Positions 1-6,801 of a stretch of 14,237 nt of DNA are shown here, piece by piece. The position numbers and the translations under genes were made by a program. Under the pieces are notes generated by a model that was not told the origin of the DNA, ran no database searches, and saw nothing but the letters and a program-made list of their open reading frames with translations. Origin of the DNA: an uncultured Collinsella sp. (GTDB lineage: Bacteria > Actinomycetota > Coriobacteriia > Coriobacteriales > Coriobacteriaceae); NCBI GenBank assembly GCA_902494135.1, contig CABUSE010000023.1, positions 1 through 14,237 of the forward strand. The letters are read 5' to 3'. Positions within the stretch are counted from its first letter, which is position 1. Every line of letters starts with the position of its first letter.

Positions 1-227
1 ACCAGCTGCTCGCCGCCCGTCAGGCGCACGCGGCGAATGCCCTCTCCCGCCACCAGGCGCACAAAGCGGGCGATTTCCTCGGCGCTGAGCAGCTCGTCGT
101 GCGCGCGAGGTGCCACGCCGTCGGCCGGCATGCAGTAAATGCAGCGAAAATTGCATTTGTCGGTAACGGCAATGCGCAGGTAGTTGATATCGCGGCCAAA
201 ACCGTCATGTTGCACGATCCCGTCCAC
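1..227 (-). CDS. moaA: GTP 3',8-cyclase MoaA, N-terminal part (cut by window edge)
   Basis: Radical-SAM enzyme of the first step of molybdenum cofactor synthesis, which rearranges GTP to 3',8-cyclo-GTP in the cytoplasm. The visible 75 residues read from a GTG at 227 and contain the typical MoaA opening: DGFGRDINYLRIAVTDKCNF, then the iron-sulfur cluster motif C-N-F-R-C-I-Y-C followed by MPADG, and a RLTGGE segment that contacts SAM. The GTG is chosen because a GGAGG lies five bases upstream and no in-frame ATG fits. The rest of the gene, including the C-terminal second cluster, lies beyond the left edge. The residue after GGE is Gln where MoaA proteins usually have Pro. Another MoaA-like radical-SAM protein is possible, but the opening motif is very MoaA-like. 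Confidence 0.88.
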   Translation of the reverse strand, partial: MDGIVQHDGFGRDINYLRIAVTDKCNFRCIYCMPADGVAPRAHDELLSAEEIARFVRLVAGEGIRRVRLTGGEQL

Positions 228-267
228 GCAGTCCTCCCCTCGCGCGGCGTTTTATTCTTCGGAAAAC

Positions 268-316
268 ATAATACCCCACGAGAGAATCATGCCGACACCC
301 GTACGACAGGACGGGT
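268..316 (-). promoter_or_regulatory. Possible moaA promoter region with a small dyad
   Basis: On the minus strand a TATTAT box (plus 273-268) lies about 40 bases upstream of the moaA GTG and would serve as a -10 element. No convincing -35 box is present 16-18 bases further up, so this may be an activator-dependent or weak promoter. Just upstream is an inverted repeat, ACCCGT (297-302) and ACGGGT (311-316) with an 8-base gap, in the position of an operator. Both assignments rest only on sequence pattern. Confidence 0.3.
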
Positions 317-358
317 CGCTTCGAACAAAACGGACTTCCCAAGCCCATCCTCAACACA

Positions 359-425
359 CAAACCATCACAACATTCGATGCTTTTCCCGATTTTGGCGAA
401 AAACGTCGAATGTTGTGATGGTTTG
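359..425. repeat. Perfect 20-bp inverted repeat, intergenic
   Basis: Left arm CAAACCATCACAACATTCGA (359-378) is exactly complementary to 406-425, with a 27-base loop. Within the loop, TTTTC and GAAAA can extend the fold. It lies between the 3' end of the ABC exporter operon (stop at 473) and the moaA start. As a terminator for the ABC operon it would be unusual, because no T-run follows the stem on either strand. A dispersed palindromic element or a recombination/binding site is equally possible. Confidence 0.8.
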
Positions 426-472
426 AGACAAGATGAGAGGCACGGAGGGCCGAAGCATCGTGCTCGGACAGG

Positions 473-2371
473 TTAATCCAACTCTTTTAAGCCATGCGCC
501 AGCTGCCAGTACTCGCCGTGCTGGGCGAGCAGCTCTTCGTGGGTGCCGCGCTCGATGATGCGGCCGTGTTCGAGGACCATGATGGCGTCGGCGTCGCGGA
601 CGGTGGACAGGCGGTGCGCGATCATAAACGTGGTGCGTCCGCGCATGATGCGGTCCATACCGCGCTCGATGAGCTTTTCGGTGCGCGTGTCGATGGAACT
701 CGTGGCCTCGTCCAAGATGAGCACCGGCGGATCGGCCACGGCCACGCGCGCGATGGCGAGCAGCTGGCGCTGGCCCTGCGACAGGTTGGCGCCGTCGGCC
801 GTGACCGGCGTGTCGTAGCCTCTAGGCAGGCGGCGGATAAACGAATCCGCGCAGGCGGCCTCGGCAGCGGCGCGCACCTCCTCGTCGGTCGCATCGAGCT
901 TGCCAAAGCGGATGTTCTGCGCAATGGTACCGCTAAACAGGTGCGTGTCCTGCAGCACAATGCCGAGCGACCCACGCAGGCTGGCCTTGGCAATGTGCTT
1001 TACGTCGATGCCGTCGTACGTGATCTCGCCGTCATCGACCTCGTAGAAGCGGTTGATGAGGTTGGTGATGGTCGTCTTTCCGGCGCCCGTCGAGCCCACA
1101 AACGCGATCTTTTGCCCCGGCTTGGCAAACAGGTTGAGGTCCGTGAGCACACGGGTGCCCGGCACGTAGGAAAAGTCCACGGCATGGAAGCGCACGTCGC
1201 CTGCAAGCGGGACCAAGTCGCACGTGAGCTCGGTACCGTCGGTAGCCACCGCGCGGCCCGACTCGTCAACGGCAGCCACGTCATGCAAGTGCCCGTAGGC
1301 GCCCACGCCCTTGCCCTCGGGAATCTTCCACGCCCATGCGGCGTCGCCCGTCTGCACCAGCTCCACGCAGCCCTCGTCCACCTCGGGCTTAAGATCCATG
1401 GCGGCAAACAAGCGCTCGGCGCCGGCCAACGCGTTGAGTAAGAAGTTGCCCAGCTGCGTGAACTGGTTGATGGGCATGGCCGCCTGGCGCACAAAGACCA
1501 GGTAGCTCGCGAGCGCACCTACGTCGGCGAGTCCCTTGATGCAGAGCATGCCGCCCGCCACGGCGACGATGGCATAGTTGACGTAGCCAATCACGACAGT
1601 CATGGGCACCATGGAGTTGGCATAGCTCACGGCGGCGGTGCCCGTGCGGCGAAGCTCGTCGTTGCGGCAGGTGAAGCCGGCGACATTCGCTGCCTCGCGG
1701 TTAAAGACCTTGATGACCTTTTGGCCCGAGACCATCTCTTCGATATATCCGTCCAGGTCGCCAAGCGATGCCTGCTGGGCGGCAAAGAAGCGCTTAGAGC
1801 GCGCGCCCGAGTAGCGCGCGTACAGCACAATGGCCGCATCGCACACGAGCGTGATAATCGTGAGCTGCCAGTTAAGGATGATGAGCATGGCCGTTGTGCC
1901 CACAACCTGAATGGCGGCCTGAATCACGTTGGCAAAGCTGTTGTTGAGCGCCTCGGAGACGGTGTCGACGTCGTTGGTGAAAAAGCTCATGATGTCGCCC
2001 GAGCGCGTGCTGTCAAAATAACTGAGCGGCAGCATCTGGATGTGCGCGAACAGGTCGCGGCGAATATCGGACACCACGCGTTGGGCCGCGCGCACCATGA
2101 TCTGTGAGTAGCCCAGGGCCGAAAGCACGCCCGCGGCGTAGATGATCGCCGTCAGGATGACCTGTTTGGCGAGCAGTTCCTCCCCGCCCGTGGCCAAACC
2201 GTTAACGATAGGGCGCACCATGTAGGTGCCGGCGAGGCTCGCGATGGCGGCGACAGAGGCAAGCACACCCACTGCGAGCAGCGATAACTTGGCGTGACCC
2301 ATGTAGGAGAGCAAGCGGCGCACCGTGCGCTTGAGGTCGGCCGGGCGTGCTTGGGCTGCGGTCTTAGGCAT
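473..2371 (-). CDS. ABC exporter, fused membrane and ATPase domains (consensus-site half)
   Basis: Half-transporter of the ABCB/MsbA type that would pair with the upstream gene product to export drugs, lipids or peptides. The 632-residue protein has a six-helix membrane domain (about 20-320) with EEMVSGQKVIKVFNRE in the coupling region, then an ATPase domain (about 390-632). Motifs are Walker A GSTGAGKTT with Lys432, Q-loop Gln474, signature LSQGQ (530-534, Gln for the usual Gly), Walker B LILDE with catalytic Glu555, and H-loop His586. The ATG at 2371 is chosen because GGGAG lies eight bases upstream; the frame stays open further up, but that region is the partner gene. It overlaps the partner stop by eight bases (ATGCCTAA), so the two are translationally coupled. 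A segment at about 337-391 between the two domains is longer than usual. Substrate is unknown. Confidence 0.93.
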   Translation of the reverse strand: MPKTAAQARPADLKRTVRRLLSYMGHAKLSLLAVGVLASVAAIASLAGTYMVRPIVNGLATGGEELLAKQVILTAIIYAAGVLSALGYSQIMVRAAQRVVSDIRRDLFAHIQMLPLSYFDSTRSGDIMSFFTNDVDTVSEALNNSFANVIQAAIQVVGTTAMLIILNWQLTIITLVCDAAIVLYARYSGARSKRFFAAQQASLGDLDGYIEEMVSGQKVIKVFNREAANVAGFTCRNDELRRTGTAAVSYANSMVPMTVVIGYVNYAIVAVAGGMLCIKGLADVGALASYLVFVRQAAMPINQFTQLGNFLLNALAGAERLFAAMDLKPEVDEGCVELVQTGDAAWAWKIPEGKGVGAYGHLHDVAAVDESGRAVATDGTELTCDLVPLAGDVRFHAVDFSYVPGTRVLTDLNLFAKPGQKIAFVGSTGAGKTTITNLINRFYEVDDGEITYDGIDVKHIAKASLRGSLGIVLQDTHLFSGTIAQNIRFGKLDATDEEVRAAAEAACADSFIRRLPRGYDTPVTADGANLSQGQRQLLAIARVAVADPPVLILDEATSSIDTRTEKLIERGMDRIMRGRTTFMIAHRLSTVRDADAIMVLEHGRIIERGTHEELLAQHGEYWQLAHGLKELD

Positions 2372-4193
2372 GGCGCTCACTCCCTTCCAAGGGTGATCCG
2401 CTGGGGACGGAGGAAAACGGATCATTCGCGCAGCCATCGTCACTGCCCTCGCCGGTGTCCGCGGTCCCCGCAAACTCCATCTGCGAGGCGTAAATCTCCT
2501 GGTAGATGTTGTCGCCCGCCAGCAGTTCCTCGTGCGTGCCCACGCCGTGGACACGACCGTCGTCCAACACCACAATGCAATCGGCATCCATGACACTCGC
2601 GATGCGCTGGGCGATGATGAGCACGGTCGTATCGGGAATCCGAGCGATGTGCTCGCGAATCTTAGCGTCGGTCGCCATGTCGACCGCGCTGGTGGAGTCA
2701 TCAAAAATGAGCACGCGCGGATGCTTGAGCAGCGTGCGCGCGATGCACAGGCGTTGCTTCTGGCCGCCCGAAACGCCGGCGCCGCCTTGGCCTAACTCGC
2801 CGTCCAGCCCGCCGATGCGATCCAGGAACTCGTCCACGCATGCCGCGCGGCAAGCCGCGAGGAGCTCATCGTCCGACGCCTGCGGATTGCCCCACTGCAA
2901 GTTCTCGCGCACGGTGCCCGTGAACAACACATTCTTTTGCAGCACAATGCCCACGGCGTCGCGCAAGGCGGCCAAGTCGTAGTCGCGCACGTCGTGTCCG
3001 CCCACAAGCACGGCGCCCTCGGTGGCGTCGTACAGGCGCGCAATCAGCTGCACAAGTGAGCTCTTGCCCGAGCCCGTGCCGCCGAGGATGCCCACCGTCG
3101 AGCCGCTCTCGATGCGAAGGTCGATATGCTCGAGCACATCCTCGGCTGCATCCGCGCGGTATTTAAAGGAAACGTCGCGAAACTCGATACTGCCGTCCGC
3201 TGGCGCCGCAATCGCGAGGTCTCCCGCGGGGTTGGCGATAAAGGGCTCCTCATCGAGCACCTCGGCGATACGGCCCACACTCGTAAGAGCGCGCGTGAGC
3301 AGCAAAAACACGTTGGAAATCATCATGAGCGAATTCATGATCAGCAGCACGTAGCTCATAAAGCCCGTGAGCGAGCCCACGCCCAGCTTGCCGGCGAGAA
3401 TCATGCGGCCGCCAATCCACAGGATGGAGAGCGCAGCCACGTACATCGACAGCTGAAACACCGGCAGGTTGAGCACCGCGCCGCCAAAGGTCTCTGTCGC
3501 AGTGCGCGCGAGCTCGGTATTGACGGTGTCGAACTTGGCCTCCTCGTGCTCGGTACGAACGTAGGCCTTGACGGCACGCACGGCGGTGAGGTCCTCCTGT
3601 ACCACGCCGTTGAGGTGGTCCATCGAGGTCTGGAGTTGGCGGTAGAGCGGACTGACGCGATAGGTGATGGCGCCCAGTACGATTGCCAGCACGGGCAAGA
3701 TGATCGCAAAGACGGTGGCGAGCGGGCGCGACAGCATCAGCGCGTAGATAAGGCCGACGATAAGCGTCACCGGGCCGCGCACCATAGGGCGAAAGCCGTT
3801 GCCCACAGCATTTTGGATAACGGTGATGTCCGTGGTCATGCGGGTGACGAGCGAGCTGGCGTCGTAGTTGTCCAGGTTGCCAAAGGTGAGCGTTTGAATC
3901 TTTTTGTACTCGGCCTCGCGCAGGTTAGCGCCTAGGCCCGAGGCAACGCGGGCGGACGTGCGGGCATAACCCAAGCCCAGTACCAGCGAAAGCGCAGCGC
4001 ACACCAACATGTACGCACCCTGTAGCAGCATGTAGTTGATATCACCCGCAGGCACGCCCACATCGATGATGTTGGCCATGATGACCGGGATAAACAGCTC
4101 GAGCACCGTCTCGACCGACACAAAGAACACGCCGAGGATGGCATCGCGACGGTATGCCCCTAGATAGGAAAACAGTATTTTGAGATTGCGCAC
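2364..4193 (-). CDS. ABC exporter, fused membrane and ATPase domains (degenerate-site half)
   Basis: First gene of the exporter operon, 609 residues. Membrane domain about 15-310, ATPase domain about 335-575. Walker A is GGTGSGKSS (Lys377) and the signature is an intact VSGGQ (474-478). However, Walker B is LIFDD, with Asp499 where the catalytic Glu should be, and the H-loop has Gln529 instead of His. This matches the degenerate half of heterodimeric exporters such as TM287/288 and BmrCD. Together with the LSQGQ signature of its partner, one ATP site should be hydrolytically weak and the other active. GTG start at 4193; the nearest upstream ATG is out of frame. The C-terminal tail after about residue 575 is low-complexity, and residues 590-600 are encoded by a 31-bp palindromic repeat also found elsewhere in the window. 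Confidence 0.92.
   Translation of the reverse strand: MRNLKILFSYLGAYRRDAILGVFFVSVETVLELFIPVIMANIIDVGVPAGDINYMLLQGAYMLVCAALSLVLGLGYARTSARVASGLGANLREAEYKKIQTLTFGNLDNYDASSLVTRMTTDITVIQNAVGNGFRPMVRGPVTLIVGLIYALMLSRPLATVFAIILPVLAIVLGAITYRVSPLYRQLQTSMDHLNGVVQEDLTAVRAVKAYVRTEHEEAKFDTVNTELARTATETFGGAVLNLPVFQLSMYVAALSILWIGGRMILAGKLGVGSLTGFMSYVLLIMNSLMMISNVFLLLTRALTSVGRIAEVLDEEPFIANPAGDLAIAAPADGSIEFRDVSFKYRADAAEDVLEHIDLRIESGSTVGILGGTGSGKSSLVQLIARLYDATEGAVLVGGHDVRDYDLAALRDAVGIVLQKNVLFTGTVRENLQWGNPQASDDELLAACRAACVDEFLDRIGGLDGELGQGGAGVSGGQKQRLCIARTLLKHPRVLIFDDSTSAVDMATDAKIREHIARIPDTTVLIIAQRIASVMDADCIVVLDDGRVHGVGTHEELLAGDNIYQEIYASQMEFAGTADTGEGSDDGCANDPFSSVPSGSPLEGSERHA
2394..2424 (-). repeat. 31-bp palindromic repeat, copy 1 (inside a coding region)
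   Basis: Begins TGATCCG and ends CGGATCA, 7-bp perfect terminal inverted repeats around a 17-base pyrimidine-rich core (minus-strand reading). It matches 10977-11007 at 30 of 31 positions in opposite orientation. Here it lies in the last 20 codons of the upstream ABC exporter gene and encodes N-D-P-F-S-S-V-P-S-G-S. It also lies just before the start of the downstream exporter gene, whose ribosome site is outside the repeat. Confidence 0.8.
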
Positions 4194-4234
4194 GCAGGTT
4201 CAACCCCCATCAAACGTTGTTCGCAAATGCACGT

Positions 4235-4262
4235 ATTATTGCGCGCCGAATAATGGTGTCAA
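4235..4262 (-). promoter_or_regulatory. Sigma-70-type promoter of the ABC exporter operon
   Basis: On the minus strand, a perfect -35 TTGACA (plus 4262-4257) is followed after 16 bases by AATAAT (plus 4240-4235), which matches five of six -10 consensus positions. Transcription would start near 4228, giving a leader of about 35 bases before the GTG at 4193. The -10 box and its upstream flank form an inverted repeat ATTATT/AATAAT (4235-4240 and 4249-4254, 8-base loop), which could be an operator covering the promoter. Confidence 0.7.
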
Positions 4263-4380
4263 GTATTCCGAAATCGTTTTCTGCAAGGTTAGCGCCGGCG
4301 GCGAGTTCTCGTGATGTGTGTCCATATTCACTCGGAATAATGGTGCGCGAGACTTTTTCGCTTCGGCGTCAACACAAACC

Positions 4381-4416
4381 TTGACTCTACAATCGTTGTA
4401 GGGTTTTCACTACACT
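4381..4416 (+). promoter_or_regulatory. MerR-type promoter/operator of the MATE-regulator operon
   Basis: TTGACT (4381-4386) is a good -35 box. Immediately after it lies the 15-base dyad CTACAATCGTTGTAG (4387-4401, perfect 6-bp arms), extendable to ACTCTACAA/TTGTAGGGT with one mismatch. MerR-family regulators bind such dyads between the -35 and a -10 box set at an over-long 19-20 base spacing and activate by twisting the DNA. Candidate -10 boxes are TTCACT (4406-4411, spacing 19) and TACACT (4411-4416, spacing 24). The regulator encoded as the second gene of this operon is the natural ligand-responsive binder. Confidence 0.72.
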
Positions 4417-4451
4417 GGTACGTAAACGAACCCAGCCAGAAAGCCCCGCCC

Positions 4452-5798
4452 ATGGAACACGACCTCACACGCGGCAATGTCCTTAAGACCATCGCGGTCT
4501 TTGCCCTGCCCTATATGCTCTCGTACTTTTTGCAGATGCTCTACGGCATGGCCGACCTGTACATGATGGGGCAGTTTAGCGGCGCCGCCGGCATCACCGC
4601 CGTGGCAAATGGCGCTCAGACGCTCTATATGATTACCGTGGCACTCGTGGGCCTGGCCATGGGAACGACGGTGATCGTCGGTCTCGCCGTGGGCTCGCGC
4701 CGCTTCGACCGCGCCGAGACCGCCATCGGCAATACCATCACGCTCTTTATGGGCGTCTCGGTGGTGCTGGCCGCTGTCCTGCTCGCGCTGTGCCCGCAAA
4801 TCGTGGCACTCATTGGCACGCCGGCCGAGGCGGTCGAAGGAACCGCCGCCTACCTGCGCATCTGCTTTGTCGGCATTCCGTTTATCGCCGCATACAACAT
4901 CCTCTCGGCCATCTTTCGCGGGCTGGGCGATTCGCGCTCGCCTATGTACGTGATCGGCGTGGCATGCATCATCAACATCGCGCTCGATTTTCTGTTTATC
5001 GGGCACATGGGGCTCGGCCCCGTGGGCGCGGCACTCGGCACGGTGACCGCGCAGACGGCCAGCGTTGCCCTCGCGCTCGTGTGGCTTAAGAGCCGCCGCA
5101 CGAACATCCACGTTAAGCGCAGCGACCTGCGCCCCCAGCCCGAGGTGCTCGGCAGTATTCTTAAGATCGGCGTGCCCGTGGCCGTGCAGGACGGCTGCAT
5201 CCAGGTGGCGTTTATGTTTATCACCGTCATCGCCAACCACCGCGGCTTGGTCGACGCCGCCGCCGTGGGCCTGGTCGAGAAGATGATCAGCTTCTTGTTC
5301 ATTGTGCCGAGCTCCATGGGCGCCACCGTCAGCGCACTCACGGCGCAAAACGTCGGCGCGGGCAAGGGTGACCGCGCGCGTCAGGTACTCAAAGATGCCA
5401 TGACGATCTCGGTGGTGTACGGCTGCCTGATCACGGCGCTGATGTGGCTGGTGGCACCGGCGTTTATTGGCTTTTTTGCCAAGGACGCCGCGGTGGTCGC
5501 CGCCGGCACCGGCTATATGCGCAGTTATATTTTCGACGCGATTTTTGCCGGCATCCACATTTGCTTTAGCGGCTTTTTCGCTGCATACGGCAAGAGCTAT
5601 ATCGGCTTTGCGCACAACGTGCTGGCCGTGGCGCTCATTCGCGTGCCAGGCGCGTGGCTGCTGTCGAACGCCTATTCCGATACGTTGTTTCCCATGGGCA
5701 TCGCCTCGCCGTGCGGATCGATTTTGTCGGCGGTCATCTGTGTTGTCGCGTTTACCGTGCTCAACCGGCGCGGGGCTTTTGACAAGTTGGTGGCGTAG
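4452..5798 (+). CDS. MATE-family multidrug efflux transporter
   Basis: Cation-coupled antiporter of the NorM/DinF/MepA superfamily, predicted to export drugs or other toxic compounds across the cytoplasmic membrane. The 448-residue length is normal for the family, with about twelve hydrophobic helices arranged as two related halves. Typical features are the opening LTRGNVLKTIAVFALPYMLS, then LQMLYGMADLYMMGQFSG in the first helices, and NILSAIFRGLGDSRSPM near the end of helix 5; the second half repeats the pattern with CFSGFFAAYGKSYIGF. The ATG at 4452 has only a weak upstream AGAAAG. It is the first gene after the MerR-type operator and is followed after 55 bases by the regulator gene. The transported compound cannot be told from sequence. 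Confidence 0.93.
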   Translation: MEHDLTRGNVLKTIAVFALPYMLSYFLQMLYGMADLYMMGQFSGAAGITAVANGAQTLYMITVALVGLAMGTTVIVGLAVGSRRFDRAETAIGNTITLFMGVSVVLAAVLLALCPQIVALIGTPAEAVEGTAAYLRICFVGIPFIAAYNILSAIFRGLGDSRSPMYVIGVACIINIALDFLFIGHMGLGPVGAALGTVTAQTASVALALVWLKSRRTNIHVKRSDLRPQPEVLGSILKIGVPVAVQDGCIQVAFMFITVIANHRGLVDAAAVGLVEKMISFLFIVPSSMGATVSALTAQNVGAGKGDRARQVLKDAMTISVVYGCLITALMWLVAPAFIGFFAKDAAVVAAGTGYMRSYIFDAIFAGIHICFSGFFAAYGKSYIGFAHNVLAVALIRVPGAWLLSNAYSDTLFPMGIASPCGSILSAVICVVAFTVLNRRGAFDKLVA

Positions 5799-5853
5799 CG
5801 GGGCGACACAGGCTGGCACCTCTCCCCTGCTTTTTACCGAAAGGAGCGATCCT

Positions 5854-6693
5854 GTGACCGACACGCCAAGTGAACATACTGAGGGCCTGCTCCGCATTGG
5901 CGAGATTGCGCGCCTGTTTAACCTGAGCGTGGGCACGCTACGTCATTACGAGCAGATGGGCTTGCTGGATCCGGCGCACATCGATCCGGCAAGTGGATAC
6001 CGCTACTACGGATCGCGGCAGCTCTCCACCCTCAACACCATCAGTCATCTGCGTGTTCTCGACTTGCCGCTCACACAAATCCGTGAGTTTGTGACCACGC
6101 GCGATGTGGACCTCATGCAGCGGCAGCTGGCGCAGCAGCAGGAGCTCATCGAGCGCAAGCGCCGCGAGCTGGAGCGCGTGTCGCGCAAGATCGACAACCG
6201 GCTTGCCCTGCTTCACGATGCCCTGAACACCGAGCTCGATACCATTTGCACAATCGATGCGCCCGAGCTTCGCTGCGCCGTATTGCGCGAACGCGTCAAG
6301 CCTACCGACGCCTATGCGCTGGAGTGGCAGATTCGTCAGCTGCAGAAGGGCCAGCACGAGACCTTTGTCTTTCTGGGCAACTTAGGCGTCGGGATTAGCG
6401 CCGTGCGCCTCGCCGCCGGCGACTTTGACGGCTACGACGAGGTCTTTATGCTGCTCGATGACACGGACGATTACCTGGGCGATGTCGAAGTACGTCCCGC
6501 CGCGCGGTGTCTGACGGTCAGCTTCCGCGGCACGCACGGTCAGGCGGCCCCGCGCTATGAGCGCTTACTCGATTACATGCACGAGCGCGACCTGTCCCCC
6601 GCCGGTCCCTCGCGCGAAATCGCCCTCATCGACGACATCATCAGCGACGACCCAGGGGCGTATGTGACGAGGATCGCGATACCGGTCCGCTAA
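5854..6693 (+). CDS. MerR-family transcriptional regulator with GyrI-like effector domain
   Basis: Predicted drug-responsive activator of the efflux operon in which it lies. The 279-residue protein has an N-terminal MerR winged helix (about 12-80; IGEIARLFNLSVGTLRHYEQ, then GLLDP and GYRYY), a charged coiled coil for dimerisation (about 85-125), and a C-terminal half (about 135-279) resembling the GyrI-like/BmrR effector-binding fold, ending in the typical YVTRIAIPVR strand. The GTG at 5854 is chosen because AAGGAG (5841-5846) lies seven bases upstream and the MerR domain starts shortly after; the longer open frame upstream overlaps the MATE gene in another frame. The architecture is that of BmrR/BltR, in which hydrophobic cations bind the C-terminal domain. 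The inducer is unknown. Confidence 0.92.
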   Translation: MTDTPSEHTEGLLRIGEIARLFNLSVGTLRHYEQMGLLDPAHIDPASGYRYYGSRQLSTLNTISHLRVLDLPLTQIREFVTTRDVDLMQRQLAQQQELIERKRRELERVSRKIDNRLALLHDALNTELDTICTIDAPELRCAVLRERVKPTDAYALEWQIRQLQKGQHETFVFLGNLGVGISAVRLAAGDFDGYDEVFMLLDDTDDYLGDVEVRPAARCLTVSFRGTHGQAAPRYERLLDYMHERDLSPAGPSREIALIDDIISDDPGAYVTRIAIPVR

Positions 6694-6724
6694 TCACTAC
6701 CATTTATCGAGCAATTCCATCCAT

Positions 6725-6767
6725 TTACCTTAATCCGAATTAGATTGTATTATGTAGCAAATAAAAT
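6725..6767 (+). promoter_or_regulatory. Candidate promoter of the peptidase/lipoprotein genes
   Basis: The A+T-rich gap after the MerR gene holds two overlapping possibilities: TTACCT (6725-6730) with TATTAT (6748-6753) at 17 bases, or TTAGAT (6740-6745) with TAAAAT (6762-6767) at 16 bases. Both -10 boxes match five of six consensus positions, while both -35 boxes are weak. No clear terminator for the MATE-regulator operon is seen in this gap, so read-through is possible. Confidence 0.35.
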
Positions 6768-6801
6768 GACAGCATATTGCCCCCCATAGGCAGGAGACAT
6801 T

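Noticed and set aside
437..461. GCACG/CGTGC pairing as terminator of the ABC operon
   Set aside because: The stem is only five pairs with a long loop and no T-run follows on the minus strand.
2372..2704. N-terminal extension of the second ABC exporter gene by 111 codons
   Set aside because: The region encodes the ATPase domain of the partner in another frame; the ATG at 2371 has a ribosome site and the expected start of an exporter membrane domain.
5467..5853. Upstream extension of the MerR gene overlapping the MATE gene
   Set aside because: The frame is open only as a shadow of the MATE gene; the GTG at 5854 has an AAGGAG and directly precedes the DNA-binding domain.
4410..5936. Long minus-strand open frame of 508 codons opposite the MATE gene
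   Set aside because: It is antisense to a well-supported transporter gene; its His/Arg/Asp-rich composition is typical of the reverse complement of a high-G+C gene.
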